Part shown: positions 1 to 11,580 of the stretch, one piece after another
Layout: each line of letters opens with the position of its first letter
How positions within the stretch are numbered: the first letter of the stretch is position 1
NCBI RefSeq assembly: GCF_001949145.1
Contig: NW_019091384.1
Location: forward strand, 1,842,090-1,906,089
Reading direction: 5' to 3'
DNA length: 64,000 nucleotides
From: Acanthaster planci
Taxonomy: Eukaryota > Echinodermata > Asteroidea > Valvatida > Acanthasteridae
Program-made: the position numbers and the translations under genes
Notes under the pieces: generated by a model
What the model saw: only the letters and a program-made list of their open reading frames with translations
What the model was told of the DNA's origin: nothing
Databases searched by the model: none

Positions 1-714
1 ACTGACTGGATTTACATCTCACTCAAGATCGACCATTATGACATTATGCAAGATGTCAGTAATTTTGAAGTCCATTTCACCGTGTAATACCAACGATGAC
101 TGCAGCAGTCTCTATGCGTTTCAACCAGTGTTCATACTTCATCAGTGTATAAACAGAATGGTGGCCCAAACAAAATTCGAATCTTTGAATCCCCGTCAAC
201 ACGTTGAAAATCCAACTTGAGCAGAAGCACCCCCTCATCGGTAAAAAAAAACCTAGTGGTAGGGAGTGCTCAGTTCGTTGGTGTATCGACGAGACCACAG
301 TGCATACAATATCATAGTTGCTCATGAGCCAGCGGAGTGCAGTTCCTACTTAAGGCTAGGAGCTTCCTGTGCTAGGAAAAACGCGAGATCTCTTGGTCTT
401 GCTTTGTCCGATGAAGGATGTTCAGATATAAATGAGCAAATATGGCATTTCAAAAAGGCAAAGTTATTGGAGAACTAAACACAAGTGTAAGTTGGCGTCC
501 GGCCACGCTGACAGGACCAAGGAGTCACCCCCCCACACACACACTCAGAAAAACATTAGCATTAACATTACATTAGCTTATAAAAAGGTTACGTTGGTTT
601 GACCTCGATCCGTCTCGTTTGTTTGACACAGCACTCGGGATCTGAGGCATTCTTAGTTCAGGGTCACCCATTTAAACTACTCCAAAGCAAGAAGCACCAT
701 ATGTCAAGTCCGCG

Positions 715-942
715 CACTGTAAGAAATCTGGTGTTCTTTGGGGTGTTTCCAGATGACTACATCATTGGGTGTTACTTAATTTAACACCGCTGGTGTTACT
801 TTGCACGCCTTTAAATGTTTCAATGCATTGAAGAGTGTTGAAGGTAACACCAAATAACACCAACATTTTAACCAGTGAAACGTGTTGGTATTGTTCCCTG
901 ATAACACCGGGTGTTAAATTTAACACCCAAGGTTTTGCAGTG
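715..942. mobile_element. MITE with CACTG termini and GTGTTAAATTTAACAC core
   Basis: About 228 bp with imperfect inverted termini, CACTGTAAGAAATCTGGTGT at the left and the reverse of CACTGCAAAACCTTGGGTGT at the right. The inside is full of GGTGTTA / TAACACC words. The matching positions in unit B (about 13,885) and unit C (about 31,690) lack it, so it entered unit A after duplication or was lost elsewhere. It has no coding capacity. A partial relative lies at 56,080-56,190. Confidence 0.7.
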
Positions 943-3900
943 TGTCCGTCATAAACGCACGCCTTACTCAGGTGCCGATGTTGTGTCACTAACACACCTG
1001 GTTAAGCTTAGTAGAGGGATTTACTTTAATGAGAAATCAGAACACTCAGATTCTACCGTGAATTCACAAGCACAGTGCTAAATTTATTTTATTAATAATA
1101 AGCAAATAGTGCAGGCTACATCAATCAAAACATTTCAGAATATCAATCTAGATTCTGCATTTATATTAATAGGGTAAACACTGCATGTTAATTGTATGAA
1201 CACTGTTGATTGTAGAGTAGTCTAATCTTAAGGGCCCATGCACTTTTTGGACGAACTTTTATATGATTTAATCAACTATACTCTTCTTTACTGTATGGTC
1301 GAGCGAATGGAGAAGTGTTCTATTGAAACTACATTTGAAACTGTCGCTGCTTTCTGGACAAAAAGATGTTTTGCAGTGATGTCATCCATGGGAAACCCTT
1401 TTTAGTGTAAACGTTTTTTGTTTCCAATTGTGAACCCAACTGTTTCTAACTGAAAAATATTCCAGGAATTGATTGCTCGTTGTTGTATTTTGATGTGTTA
1501 TACATCAATGAATTTTTCAAAGCTTTTAGGAGGGCTGAATATTCTAAATCCAAGCAGATTTGTTACGCAAATCGAGGCAGCATAAGGATTCTCAATGGAA
1601 CGACTCCACAGTTATGCTGATAAACATTGAAGATTAATTGAACCATAAGGGCGCATTTTCAATGGTTGAAGTAACATATTACATCGCACAAACTCGCACC
1701 AAATTATCTTCACTTTACGACTACATTGTTTCTCATCTTAGACTGAATCAAGGAATAAATAAATCTGAGTATAAAGCAAACCGTTTCAAATTACCAATGT
1801 TAATGTACGTTGATAAGTAATATTGCTTATTGAGGAATGTCGTTACCAGGTTTCATTGCACTAACGCTCAACACTTTCGGTAGACCTCTTTGATCCATTA
1901 TGTTTGGTGTCAGGCCATGTAGCAAGTGGCCATTTTGGAATGAGAACTGGAAAAACAGAAAGACGTCTGAGCCATCCGATTCATGATTAGCCCTGTTCTT
2001 GTGAAAAGCAAACAGTGTGCCGTAGTGTACATTTATTTGGCGGTTTCATTGTGTGCTCTGTCGCTAAGGCCAAAATTTAAAAAAAGATCTTGCAGATATT
2101 GACCGGATAGGCCCCAGAAAAGATAGTGGACATCAAGTTTGGACATCGAAAGTCTGTGGACATCAAAAGTCTGTTTTAGCGGTCAGAGGATCAATTGGAC
2201 GTTACAAAATAAAGTCAGAATAACAAAGATCCACTGAAATGTGCATCTATATTTTCAACTAGTAAAATGGAATATTGGCAACAGTGACGTTTGCGAAAGC
2301 CCAAAAAGTGGAATAATAATTACATATCCGTATATATTTTGTTTCCACTCTACATACACAGAAATACCCTCAAAATCAGTGCGGGAAATTAGGTGGATGG
2401 GTAATGAGGAAAGGTGGGGGGTGACTTGCCCAGGTATGAACATTCGAATAGAGGTGGGGGTTGACACCACAACACACTATATGGTCGATGTTCATGATAT
2501 TGATATACGTCTGTATTAGACATTTAACGTATATTAAAAGGCAAATGTATGCCTTTTAACACAATGCTTTCCCTTTTTGAGTAATATTAAATGCATTTTA
2601 GTCGTCAAAAGTCTAAACATGCTTTATAATCGACTTCAGCTTTTTGCTCACCACAATAAATTGCGGAAGATGAGCCAATAGCACATCCCCACCTAAAAAG
2701 TGGGTGTATGTACCACACCCCCGAGATTTATGCCAATGGTCAAAATGGGTTGGATCTCTTCCAAATTCTGAAATTGAACGATACACACATTTAGAATTAC
2801 GTAAGTTAAATGTTTAACATTAAACTATAATGCTGTGTAGTTACAATTATTCATGCTAATATAAACATTAAAATTACATGCCACTCAGAGTGGCCCCAAT
2901 GTTCTAATGACACCAAGGTTTGTGTACATAGACAATATTTCCTGTAGAGGTTGAAAGCCGTCGTCTCCTCCTCCCGCAAGAAAGCCTACAAGGATTGGTG
3001 TCCTAACAGAGGGCTTATTGACCCAATCAAACCAATGACGTCTTCAAGAGCTACACTCATACATCGTCTCTATATTCAGTGTATTTTCGTTTGTAGTCTT
3101 GAGCTAGCAAATTTTCAGATCATGGAAAGTGGTCCGTAGTACATGCAGCTTTATGCCCAAAATTGTTCACAACCTTGGAAAATGTGGCAGGTTGCTGTTT
3201 TATTAGTTAAATTATTTGTACCGGACTGATGGTCAACCCAGGCGCACAAAAAAACTAGGCCGACGTGTATTTCCCTTGCCAAGGCTTATCTGGGCAATGA
3301 TCGAAGCTTTTGGCTGTAAATTATCCAAATTTTGAACGGGTATGAGTAATGAACGGGGCTGAACTGTACAGGGTGCTCGTTTAACTCATGGCTCCAATTT
3401 CTGGGCGAACGCAATTTTGGCAGACGACCTGCGTCTGCGAGATAACCAAGAAAAATAGGACTTTTTCCGATTTTGTGGAATAAAGTCTTTAATGAGAATA
3501 ACAATGCTAATGTCTATAATGATATACTATTTGGCCATTCGAATTTTGTCGCTAAGCGCGTTTGTAGCTGATCAGCCAGTAAAGCCTGAGTAAATGTACT
3601 GATTTATCACTGATTAGGAGAGAGTTAAATCAAAATTGGCTCAGAACGTGTGCGTCGAGCACACCGATGAGAAAAGTATTGACTTTGGGGCTGTCCTTTT
3701 TTTTTTAAATGGGACAAAAATACTTTTTTGCAATTTCAATAATCTCAGCCTGAGCTTCACCTCTGTTATCTAAGCACTAACCCACTGTGTTTGCAACTAC
3801 AACTGTGAAAATGGCGTACAGCCCTGCTGAATGGATTTATAATTAGAATCTTGCAATATGCTTCGCAAAAATATTCTTAATTCGCGTATGTATTAATAAA

Positions 3901-5195
3901 AAATGAGTACGCATGCAATTCTGTGGTTCGTAGCGTAGTCTTCACTTGAAGAAACAGTAAATTAGCGCTCTGCGCCTAGCTGCTCGACAAAAGTGCTTAA
4001 TTGTTGAAAGTGTTTAAAATGACACCTACTTTGTTATTTCATATCGATAGCATTTGACACCTTTAATGCAGTATACTTCTGCAGCAGCAATACAAACTAA
4101 AGCCCATCAATAAATCTGTATTTGTGAGGAAATAAAGAGAGTGTATATGCACTTCGAGCGACTCATGGTACCTCCATGCCTTCATGTGAGTTGGTGTGCA
4201 TGAACACTAGCTATGCATAGTGTAAAGGTTGAGCATCCATCCAAAGTGATTAATAATTATAATGCAACGGAGCTTGTCAATATACTGAACAACTTGAATG
4301 CAGCTTACACCTCAAATTTAGTATCAGCTAAAGGTATTAGTTCAGTTCCGCTGTACCTTTGATACTAGTGCTATGATGGATGGAGTTTAAATATTGGCCG
4401 TTAAGTCTCCATAGGGGCCAGCAGGTGTTCTTCAAGTTTACATTCATGTTTCTTGTTTTCTTACCGTGACGTTCCCCTTATTTAGTGAATGGGAAATCAT
4501 CGGTTTTGAAGAGCGCAACCTATTGTTCCAGCTGTAACGACATATCCAGTTCGCCGCCACTTTCCGCCACAGAAGGGCAACGTGACCTCTTATCCACATG
4601 AATCCCAAGTTTGTTTGGCCAGTAACCTGGTAACCAGCAATCACTACTTCCTTAAGCGTGCATTACACGATGCCTAATGAAACATTCCGAATGAATCTGT
4701 GGTGTTCCGGGCAGTACCTCACTGGCAATGATGGTAAGAAGTCTGTTTCCAAATTCGCAACCGACATTTGGTGAAAGAGATGATAACAGCAATATGGTAA
4801 ATGGCATCGTAAACAGCATAGATTTCAGTGTTTTAGTGGCCCCTCCTTTACACATCACACGCCATCTCAGATGTATCACAGTCTACAGTACGTTCCAATC
4901 ATAATGAAGTAGCAGTGATCCTTATCCAGTTTGACCAAAACTTGTTTGCTGCCCAAACCTGCTTTGCTTATACGTCTGATTTGCACTGCTTATTAAAGGA
5001 AGCAGGCTTTTGAATCCCGACTTATGTCTGAAGAACAGTCGGGTTACTGCCAAGAAGGGACTATTAGCCCCTTTCCTCCGCTGTGTGCGTAGTTTATCGA
5101 AGCCAGTTTAGAGGTGACTAAACGATATGTTGCTCATACAGTTATACACTCACATTTGTCCTGATACTCGATAACCTTTGCTCTGATTACACTCC

Positions 5196-5699
5196 CTAGA
5201 CTTTGCAAACAAAGTACCAGCCCCCGCTGCAGTGGCCGCTGAACCAATGCCAAGCGTTGGCTCTGGAACCGTAAACACAATTGTAGCTGCTGCTGCTGTA
5301 TGAATAGGGATAACCAGAATGCCACCAGGTAAATACCGGGCTTCCTGATACCCCTGTCCAGACAAAGACACCCTCCTGTTTGATATCATTCAGTCCAAGC
5401 CAGATACCATGAACATACACTTGCTGAGAGCTCTCCGCATATTCAGTGACGAACGTGTACTCCTCTTGACTGTTGATCCAAACAAGATGGGCCGCACCGT
5501 ATCGATGGGTCGACAGCTGCTGGCAGTAGGTCTCAGCATCGGCCCAAGTAAGATATTGGAGTACCAACAGGTAGCAATGGTCGCCGAATGAGACCCACTG
5601 AAACGGGCAGGGATGACCGCACGAGGCACATGTATCATTGATTGAAAGAAAGGTAAGCAATGCCACAAACGACGGGAAACGCAGGGATGGGGCCATCAT
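5196..5699 (-). CDS. secreted C-type lectin CTL-1 (single exon, complete)
   Basis: 167 residues from ATG to stop without an intron. Residues 1 to about 24 form a hydrophobic signal peptide, so the product should be secreted. The rest is one C-type lectin-like domain. It begins with a CGHPCPFQW hairpin (C27, C31), then C42, the WADAETYC helix (C59), HLVWINSQEE, and the IWLGLND core at about 99-105 (the WIGL motif of the family). The last cysteines, C141, C157 and C165, fit the usual C1-C4 bridges; the protein ends at VCKV, a typical domain end. The classical EPN/QPD and WND calcium/sugar motifs are absent: the loop reads TWWHSGYPYSYSSSSYNC and the WND site WHWFSGHC. It could be calcium-independent or have altered specificity. 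Paralogous to CTL-2, -3 and -4 with a near-identical front half. The ligand is unknown; a defence or humoral role is inference. Confidence 0.88.
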   Translation of the reverse strand: MMAPSLRFPSFVALLTFLSINDTCASCGHPCPFQWVSFGDHCYLLVLQYLTWADAETYCQQLSTHRYGAAHLVWINSQEEYTFVTEYAESSQQVYVHGIWLGLNDIKQEGVFVWTGVSGSPVFTWWHSGYPYSYSSSSYNCVYGSRANAWHWFSGHCSGGWYFVCKV

Positions 5700-5954
5700 G
5701 GTAAACTGTACGTCAGTTCTTTAAACCACAAAGAACAGAGCAGAGGACCCATATCAGGGTCAGAGCCCAAAATCCACAAATGTATGCAACAGAGGAGGTC
5801 GGTATCCAAAATAAATGTTTCTCAGCACGTGGTCCAGAGCACTACAGTCGTCCAGGTGTGGTATACGTAATAATGGTGTCATTAGAATGTGTCACGGATT
5901 TTACTCCAAATCCCCACTATTCGTCGACAAACAAAATAATCATGACTTCTCACT

Positions 5955-5992
5955 GAATGGTGTTGTCACGTGCAGAGAAAGATCCAATGAAA
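5955..5992 (-). promoter_or_regulatory. conserved upstream block of CTL-1 with CACGTG core
   Basis: CACGTG lies at 5,967-5,972, about 268 bp before the CTL-1 ATG, in a block that reads GTTGTCACGTG followed by GAAAGATCCA on the plus strand. The same block stands upstream of all five lectin copies. An E-box-type regulatory role is inferred from conservation and position only. Confidence 0.45.
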
Positions 5993-6596
5993 ACACAGGA
6001 GCAAAATGCACTCGTGATAGGGACAAAGGGTCGTCCATGTAATTAGGGCCAAGTGGCTGTGACATTGCCTACACCTGGCTCACTGCGCAGGGATTCAAGG
6101 AGCAATTTATAATTCTACAACACAAATCTTTACGAAGTGATCATCTCATGAATTAAGAGTTTTTTGTAAAAAGAAGCCATTTTCTTTCGTCAAGGGCACA
6201 CTACGTTGTAGGGTTTAAACGGTTGATAAGAAAGTTGCACCAGCAGTTGCACACGCCTGTTAATAAAACAATTTACTGGTGTAACATGAATTATAGAATC
6301 CCATGAAATCTTGTACCTTTTCCCTTGTTGAAGGCTAAAAATCGTCCCTTGTGTATGCGCAATACTGCCGATGAATCCGCGTTTTGAGTGTCCCAAGTTA
6401 GCTATCTGGCAAAGAACACGCCACGCCCTTGCGTTAATCCCTGTAAGAAATTGTTATGACTGATCACTAGAGGCCATAACGTGTGTGGCTTGCGGGATAT
6501 GAAAAAAATGGAAATAAAATATTGCAGAAAAAAATCGTTATAAATCAATTACTGTTCCGATTTCCGAATTTCTCTTTGGAGTACCTCGCCTGCCTC

Positions 6597-6905
6597 TCAG
6601 GATACCATCGNGTCATGAACATACACTTGCTGAGAGCTCTCCGCATATTCAGTGACGAACGTGTACTCCTCTTGGCTGTTGATCCAAACAAGATGGGCCG
6701 TACCGTATCGCTGGGTCGGCAGCTGCTGGCAGTACGTCTCAGCATCAGCCCAATTACGACGTTGGAATACCAACAGGTAGCAATGGTCACCGAATGAGAC
6801 CCACTGAAACGGGCAGGGATGACCGCACGAGGCACATGTATCATTGATTGAAAGAAAGGTAAGCAATGCCACAAACGACGGGAAACGCAGGGATGGGGCC
6901 ATCAT
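6597..6905 (-). pseudogene. truncated C-type lectin CTL-1b
   Basis: Residues 1-97 match CTL-1 (signal peptide, CGHPCPFQW, C42, WADAETYC, HLVWINSQEE). The frame then runs over the duplication junction, through the ambiguous base at 6,611, and stops after a few unrelated residues. The IWLGLND core, the binding loops and the last three cysteines are missing, so the domain cannot fold normally. The 5' flank is CTL-1-like, but residues around FQRRNWADAE match CTL-2 rather than CTL-1, pointing to gene conversion. It is a pseudogene unless the assembly has lost its 3' half at the N. Confidence 0.8.
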
Positions 6906-7156
6906 GGTAAACTGTACGTCAGTTCTTTAAACCACAAAGAACAGAGCAGAGGACCCATATCAGGGTCAGAGCCCAAAATCCACAACTGTATGCAACGGAG
7001 GAGGTCGGTATCCAAAATAAATGTTTCTCAGCACGTGGTCCAGAGCACTACAGTCGTCCAGGTGTGGTATACGTAATAATGGTGTCATTAGAATGTGTCA
7101 CGGACTTTACTCAAAATCCCCACTATTCGTCGACAAACAAAATAATCATGACTTCT

Positions 7157-7195
7157 CACTGAATGGTTTGTCACGTGCAGAGAAAGATCCAATGA
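7157..7195 (-). promoter_or_regulatory. conserved upstream block of CTL-1b with CACGTG core
   Basis: CACGTG at 7,172-7,177, about 267 bp before the CTL-1b start, with the same GAAAGATCCA neighbour as the CTL-1 block. It was copied with the tandem duplication. Confidence 0.4.
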
Positions 7196-10100
7196 AAACA
7201 CAGGAGCGAAATGCACTCGTGATTGGGACAAAGGGTCGTCCATGTAATTAGGGCCAAGTGGATGTGACATTGCCTACACCTGGCTCACTGTGCAGGGATC
7301 CAAGGAGCAATTTATAATTCTACAACACAAATCTACTTAATTCTGCACTTTGATTTCTTTACGAAGTGGTCATCTCATAAATTAAGAGTTTTTTTGTAAA
7401 AAGAAGCCATTTTCTTTCGTCAAGGGCACACTACGTTTTTAGGGTTTAAACGGTTGATAAGAAAGTTGCACCAGCAGTTGCACACGCCTGTTAAGAAAAC
7501 AATTTACTGGTGTAACATGAATTATAGAATCCCATGAAATCTTGTACCTTTTCCCTTGTTGAAGGCTAAAAATCGTCCCTTGTGTATGCGTAATACTGCC
7601 GATGAATCCGCGTTTTGAGTGTCCCAAGTTAGCTATCTGGCAAAGAACACGCCACGCCCTTGCGCTAATCCCTGTAAGAAATTGTTATGACTGATCACTA
7701 GAGGCCATAACGTGTGTGGCTTGCGGGATATGAAAACAATGGAAATAAAATATTGCTGATCAAAATCGTTAGAAATCAATAACTGTTCCGATTTCCGAAT
7801 TTCTCTTTGGAGTACCTCGCCTGCTTCTCAGGATACCATCAGCGTTTTTTCTCCTGATTCCTTAAATCATTATATAAGGAGATGTTTACTTTATTAAACT
7901 TTATTGTTAAAGATGTACTGCTTCCCTTTTCAACCAATTCAAATAGTTTCGTTGGTATCGTGAAGGCTACGTTCCTTTTAAATATGAGTTCAAAGAACTT
8001 CACTAGGTTTGTGGAAAAAGCAATGTAAAGTTTGAATTTGCTTTAAAACTGGGTGATTTTGCCAGACAGATCCTCGTGTAAATGTATCATGTACACACAT
8101 GCATATATTTCAATGCACGTAGCAATAATGCATTGTGCAAAGACGAAATCGCGTAACATACGTCAAAGTACCTTTTTATAAAAGTCCTCCACCCCAAACT
8201 GAAAGAAGGACAACTTTGTTTAAACGTGTGTGTTTTGTGTTCAGTTCCAAATTCATGTTTTTCAAGGAGAGGAAAAACCTGAAAATAATGACCCTCGAGA
8301 TTCTCAAGGTTTACGATCAGAGAAGGAAGTTTTTTCGAAGTTTATTCTCTTTTCTCCTTCCGTCCAGTCTACAAGAGGTAGGCATACAGCTATAATTCTC
8401 TGATAATTCTCTGTCCAATTACGTGTTGTCGCTTTCAGTGTCATAGAAAATAAATATCTCTCTTAGTCAAGTACGCTGCCCTTTTGTCAAATGGATGCCC
8501 CCTTCACAAAAAACCACATCCATCTTTTTATTCACACCTAGTAATAAATTGCAACAAAAGGTCTTACATTGTTCACGCGAGCCATTGTCTGAACCTGCTA
8601 TGAATCCTGTCAAATACAAGACGCCTTTTTGGTCAAATACACGCATAAAGCGCTCAATAAATAATGCAGTGCATGACTACGGAATCTACACAGAGAATGT
8701 AGACAATCAACGTTTAACTCGGTGCTTATTCTTTTGCTCCCAGTCCAAGGACAAACAGGAAAACTCACAAGGTTCATTCATTCTGCAATACCGGTAGAAT
8801 CTACATAATGGAGGGAAAAACCGATAAATTTGCATTGGTAATTAGTCTCAGCCATAAAATGCACTCTTTTCCATTTTTATTAGACGCAATAATTGTTTAA
8901 AAGTCTAGCCGGCGTCTGAAGCCAGATCACCAATAATTTAGTGGTTTCGATGGAAACGTACGTGACAGGAAACCCAATTAAGAGAAAAATACCCAACGAA
9001 AGCCTTCAAGTACGATTGGTCATTCAAGTGCAGTGTACTGGTACACGCTGTCGCTGCGTGGCTTCTGCGTGAAACTTAGACCAAAAAAGAGCCTGAATGA
9101 CGAACTTTAAGAACCCATTGGCAGGCATGGAGATGGGAATTTTGGTCGCTCTGTAACTTCTGTCATTTAGGGCCAATCGAAACCGTCCAAAGAAACGAAT
9201 TTCACCTTTGTGTTCTTCACATTCGACATTGCGTGGTCAAGGCATTCGTCAAAACCTATCTGCATAAACTTTCTTAAAGTCACCAACTCGGGTGTAGGTT
9301 GGTAAGAGTGACCAGTTATCCCTGTTCATCTTAATCCTGGGAGATGTATATCACACACACTTTTGAGGAATTTGTCCGATTTCCCAAAGACTGAAATGCT
9401 TTCAATGCTACCCCCCCCGCGTTTCAAATTTACATGACCAGGCAAGTCATCCCCCACTTCCCCCCACTCCCAGCACCAAGTTACGCCCCTTTGTACAGCT
9501 AATGACGAATGTCATGACCAAGGCTAGATTCATTGAAGAGAGGTTACCGGTATCGTGCGGTTTGCTTTCACAACATGTACCTTAAATACTACGAAAGCCC
9601 TATAGTGCCATCAAGCATTTTATTTTGAACAGTGAAGTATAATTTAGAAGTCCGTTTTTAGGGGATAAATTTTTCCGACTTCGTTTGTAGCAGATGTATT
9701 TTTTCCAAAGTCTTTCAAGAGCTTAAGTTTCAGTGTTTTTCAAGTCGATTTTCCCAGTATGTCATAAATTTAAAAAAAACTCATTTCGCGCCATGTTTGG
9801 CCTCTTGTGGTAATATTTGTTGTTATTACAAAGCAGTCCTTTAATAAATGGTGTATTTTTCTATGGGAGAATTATTTTATCGCCAATCTCGACAGACCAG
9901 TCTTCAAGCCTCCTTAAAGCCTCCCTGGTTGAAGTGTCAACTTTTACTATAAAACTATGTTGAGGACGGAATTTACGTTTCCTTTAAATTAAGTCGGGAA
10001 AGACTGAACCCTCTGAAATAGACTCACCCAACCCAGCAGTATATACATTCAATCTAGAACTTTATGCTCCAAATTTTGATCTCAATCACGGCTTATGACA

Positions 10101-10613
10101 GTGTTGACCACAAACCCCCCCAAAATAACCATATATCGACGTGACAGTCGTCTCCACAATATTCGTCATACCCTCTGACACAGCCTATAAATAACCTTCG
10201 ACGAAAGAGAGTCAACCATTTTTGAGTTCTTTTGTGAACGGGAGTACAGTGTACACTAAAAAACAATGTAAAGCAGGTTAATAGTGCTAGGCGTCACCAG
10301 AATTTGCAGTCTGACACTTTGAAGCCATTTTAGTGCTGGGGAGAACAAAACAAGCATCCGTTAAAAATAACAGAGACTAGAAGAGTTAAAATATACAGGT
10401 TCCTTCAAGCAATGAAAACATTGTCATTTTTATGGCTTGGTGCCAGCAAGGAGTGTGCAAATATGTGTCTGGTTCAAAACAATGTTCAAGAGAATGCACT
10501 CAAAGGACAAGGGAAGATCACATAGGTCGAATGGTTTTTCTGATTTCATCAAATGAACAAAGTAATTACAGATAGAAGAAAAACGAAAACAGCCAAGCTA
10601 TTTCCTAATACCC

Positions 10614-11087
10614 TTATATAAACAAAATGTGACCGGCTTTTAAAAAATGGTTGTTATAGAAATGTTTGTTTTGGGTGCAGGCTTGAACCCTGTGGCATTT
10701 TTCAATTTGAAGATATACATATTCTTGCACAACCATATCATACACATTAACATATTTACATTCAGAGATAAAACCCTTTAAAAACAGGATGTGGAAAAAG
10801 AAATCAACCAAGGAGAAGGTCTCTTGATACCCATAGCAACAGTTACAGTGGGTTTCTTGTATGAAATTATGAACGTATTGATATAATAGAAGCCAATAAC
10901 CAGGACGTAAAACAAACACCCTCTCCACACAGAAAAGCCCTTCCCGTGAAACACACAGCACAGCGTCCCTTAATTTAACCTTGTTCGCAGAGTGAGTCAC
11001 TATTATTATCAAGCTACAGAGGGCGCTAGGTTTACTGGGGTCCTTTTCTAAGTCTTCCTGTGTTAGCAGTTTGTCTGGAGCGAGCAC
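10614..11087 (-). other. unassigned open frame of 158 codons, probably non-coding
   Basis: An open frame of about 157 residues with scattered cysteines and hydrophobic stretches. Its first codon is GTG and an in-frame stop lies a few codons upstream, so it has no normal start. No domain is recognised and it was not traced in the sister units. It could be an exon or transposon fragment; chance is more likely. Confidence 0.15.
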
Positions 11088-11474
11088 CCTGTACCCTTGC
11101 GATGGTTAGTAATTGTGGAACACACTACATGAAGGTTTTTGAGGCAAGACTACCTTTCCCTGTGCGCGCGACGATGTGCGCATTGTAAATTCGTGTTGCT
11201 TACGACAAGTAATCAGGCTGATAGCGCGTCCATTGCCGTGAAGTATTTCCTTCATTTGAAGTACATTCAACTGCTCTGGGTGACGAGCAAACTGGTACAA
11301 CTAAAATTAGGAGATGATCGTTTGGCTGGCCCCACTATCGTAAAAAAAAAACTACGTGCGGTAGGATATACCCCAACCCCACAGGAGTTTACGCCCATGA
11401 CTGATATTATGCACTCGGTTATGTGGTAATCCACAGGAAGCTCCTCCCTTACTCACACTCATGGTTGAAGAAAG

Positions 11475-11580
11475 GCAATGGGATGAATTGGCTTTTCCAT
11501 ACATGTTCAGAGGTTGGATTCGAACCCAAGACCCACTTGTCATGAGCCAGGAACTCTTACAGCTGCGGAACAGTTTCCCG
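11475..11580 (-). mobile_element. tRNA-derived SINE fragment (possible)
   Basis: On the minus strand GGTTCGAATCC (plus 11,516-11,526) is a perfect RNA polymerase III B-box. AGCTGTAAGAGTTCC about 25-50 bp upstream is a weak A-box-like element. The two ends do not form an acceptor stem, so it is not a tRNA gene. The assignment rests on the B-box and its spacing. Confidence 0.35.

Larger units (their letters stand above)
5402..7842. repeat. 1.2-kb direct tandem duplication (5,402-6,610 and 6,614-7,842)
   Basis: The two halves are nearly identical. Each begins in mid-lectin at GATACCAT...GAACATACAC and runs through the lectin front half, its 5' flank and about 900 bp further upstream. They meet at a single ambiguous base (6,611). 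The second half has a 22-bp segment near 7,337 that the first lacks, and other small differences. The result is one full lectin (CTL-1) followed by a copy lacking its C-terminal part (CTL-1b). A shared ATACCAT at the junction suggests microhomology, but the lone N also allows an allelic mis-join. Confidence 0.85.
1..9230. repeat. segmental duplication unit A (carries CTL-1 and CTL-1b)
   Basis: This stretch aligns, by eye and in the same order and orientation, with units B and C. Examples: bases near 15-60 match 12,585-12,625; 2,880-3,130 matches 16,190-16,450; 4,380-4,900 matches 17,800-18,290 and 32,460-32,950; 8,830-9,150 matches 21,580-21,880. Apart from the lectins, the MITE and the local 1.2-kb duplication described separately, bases 1-5,195 and 7,846-9,230 show no gene: open frames are short, have no recognisable protein and are not kept between units. 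Edges are approximate because the copies are diverged and interrupted by indels. Confidence 0.75.

Noticed and set aside
5409-5591. Plus-strand open frame opposite CTL-1, with equivalents opposite the other lectins
   Set aside because: It is the antisense shadow of the conserved lectin front half; it persists because the lectin sequence is conserved and shows no start context or domain of its own.
5402-7842. A CRISPR array or other prokaryotic feature
   Set aside because: Repeats here are kilobase duplications and eukaryotic foldbacks; no short regularly spaced repeats, operons or ribosome-binding sites were seen.
11516-11526. A functional tRNA gene on the minus strand
   Set aside because: Only the B-box is convincing; there is no pairing acceptor stem or proper anticodon arm.
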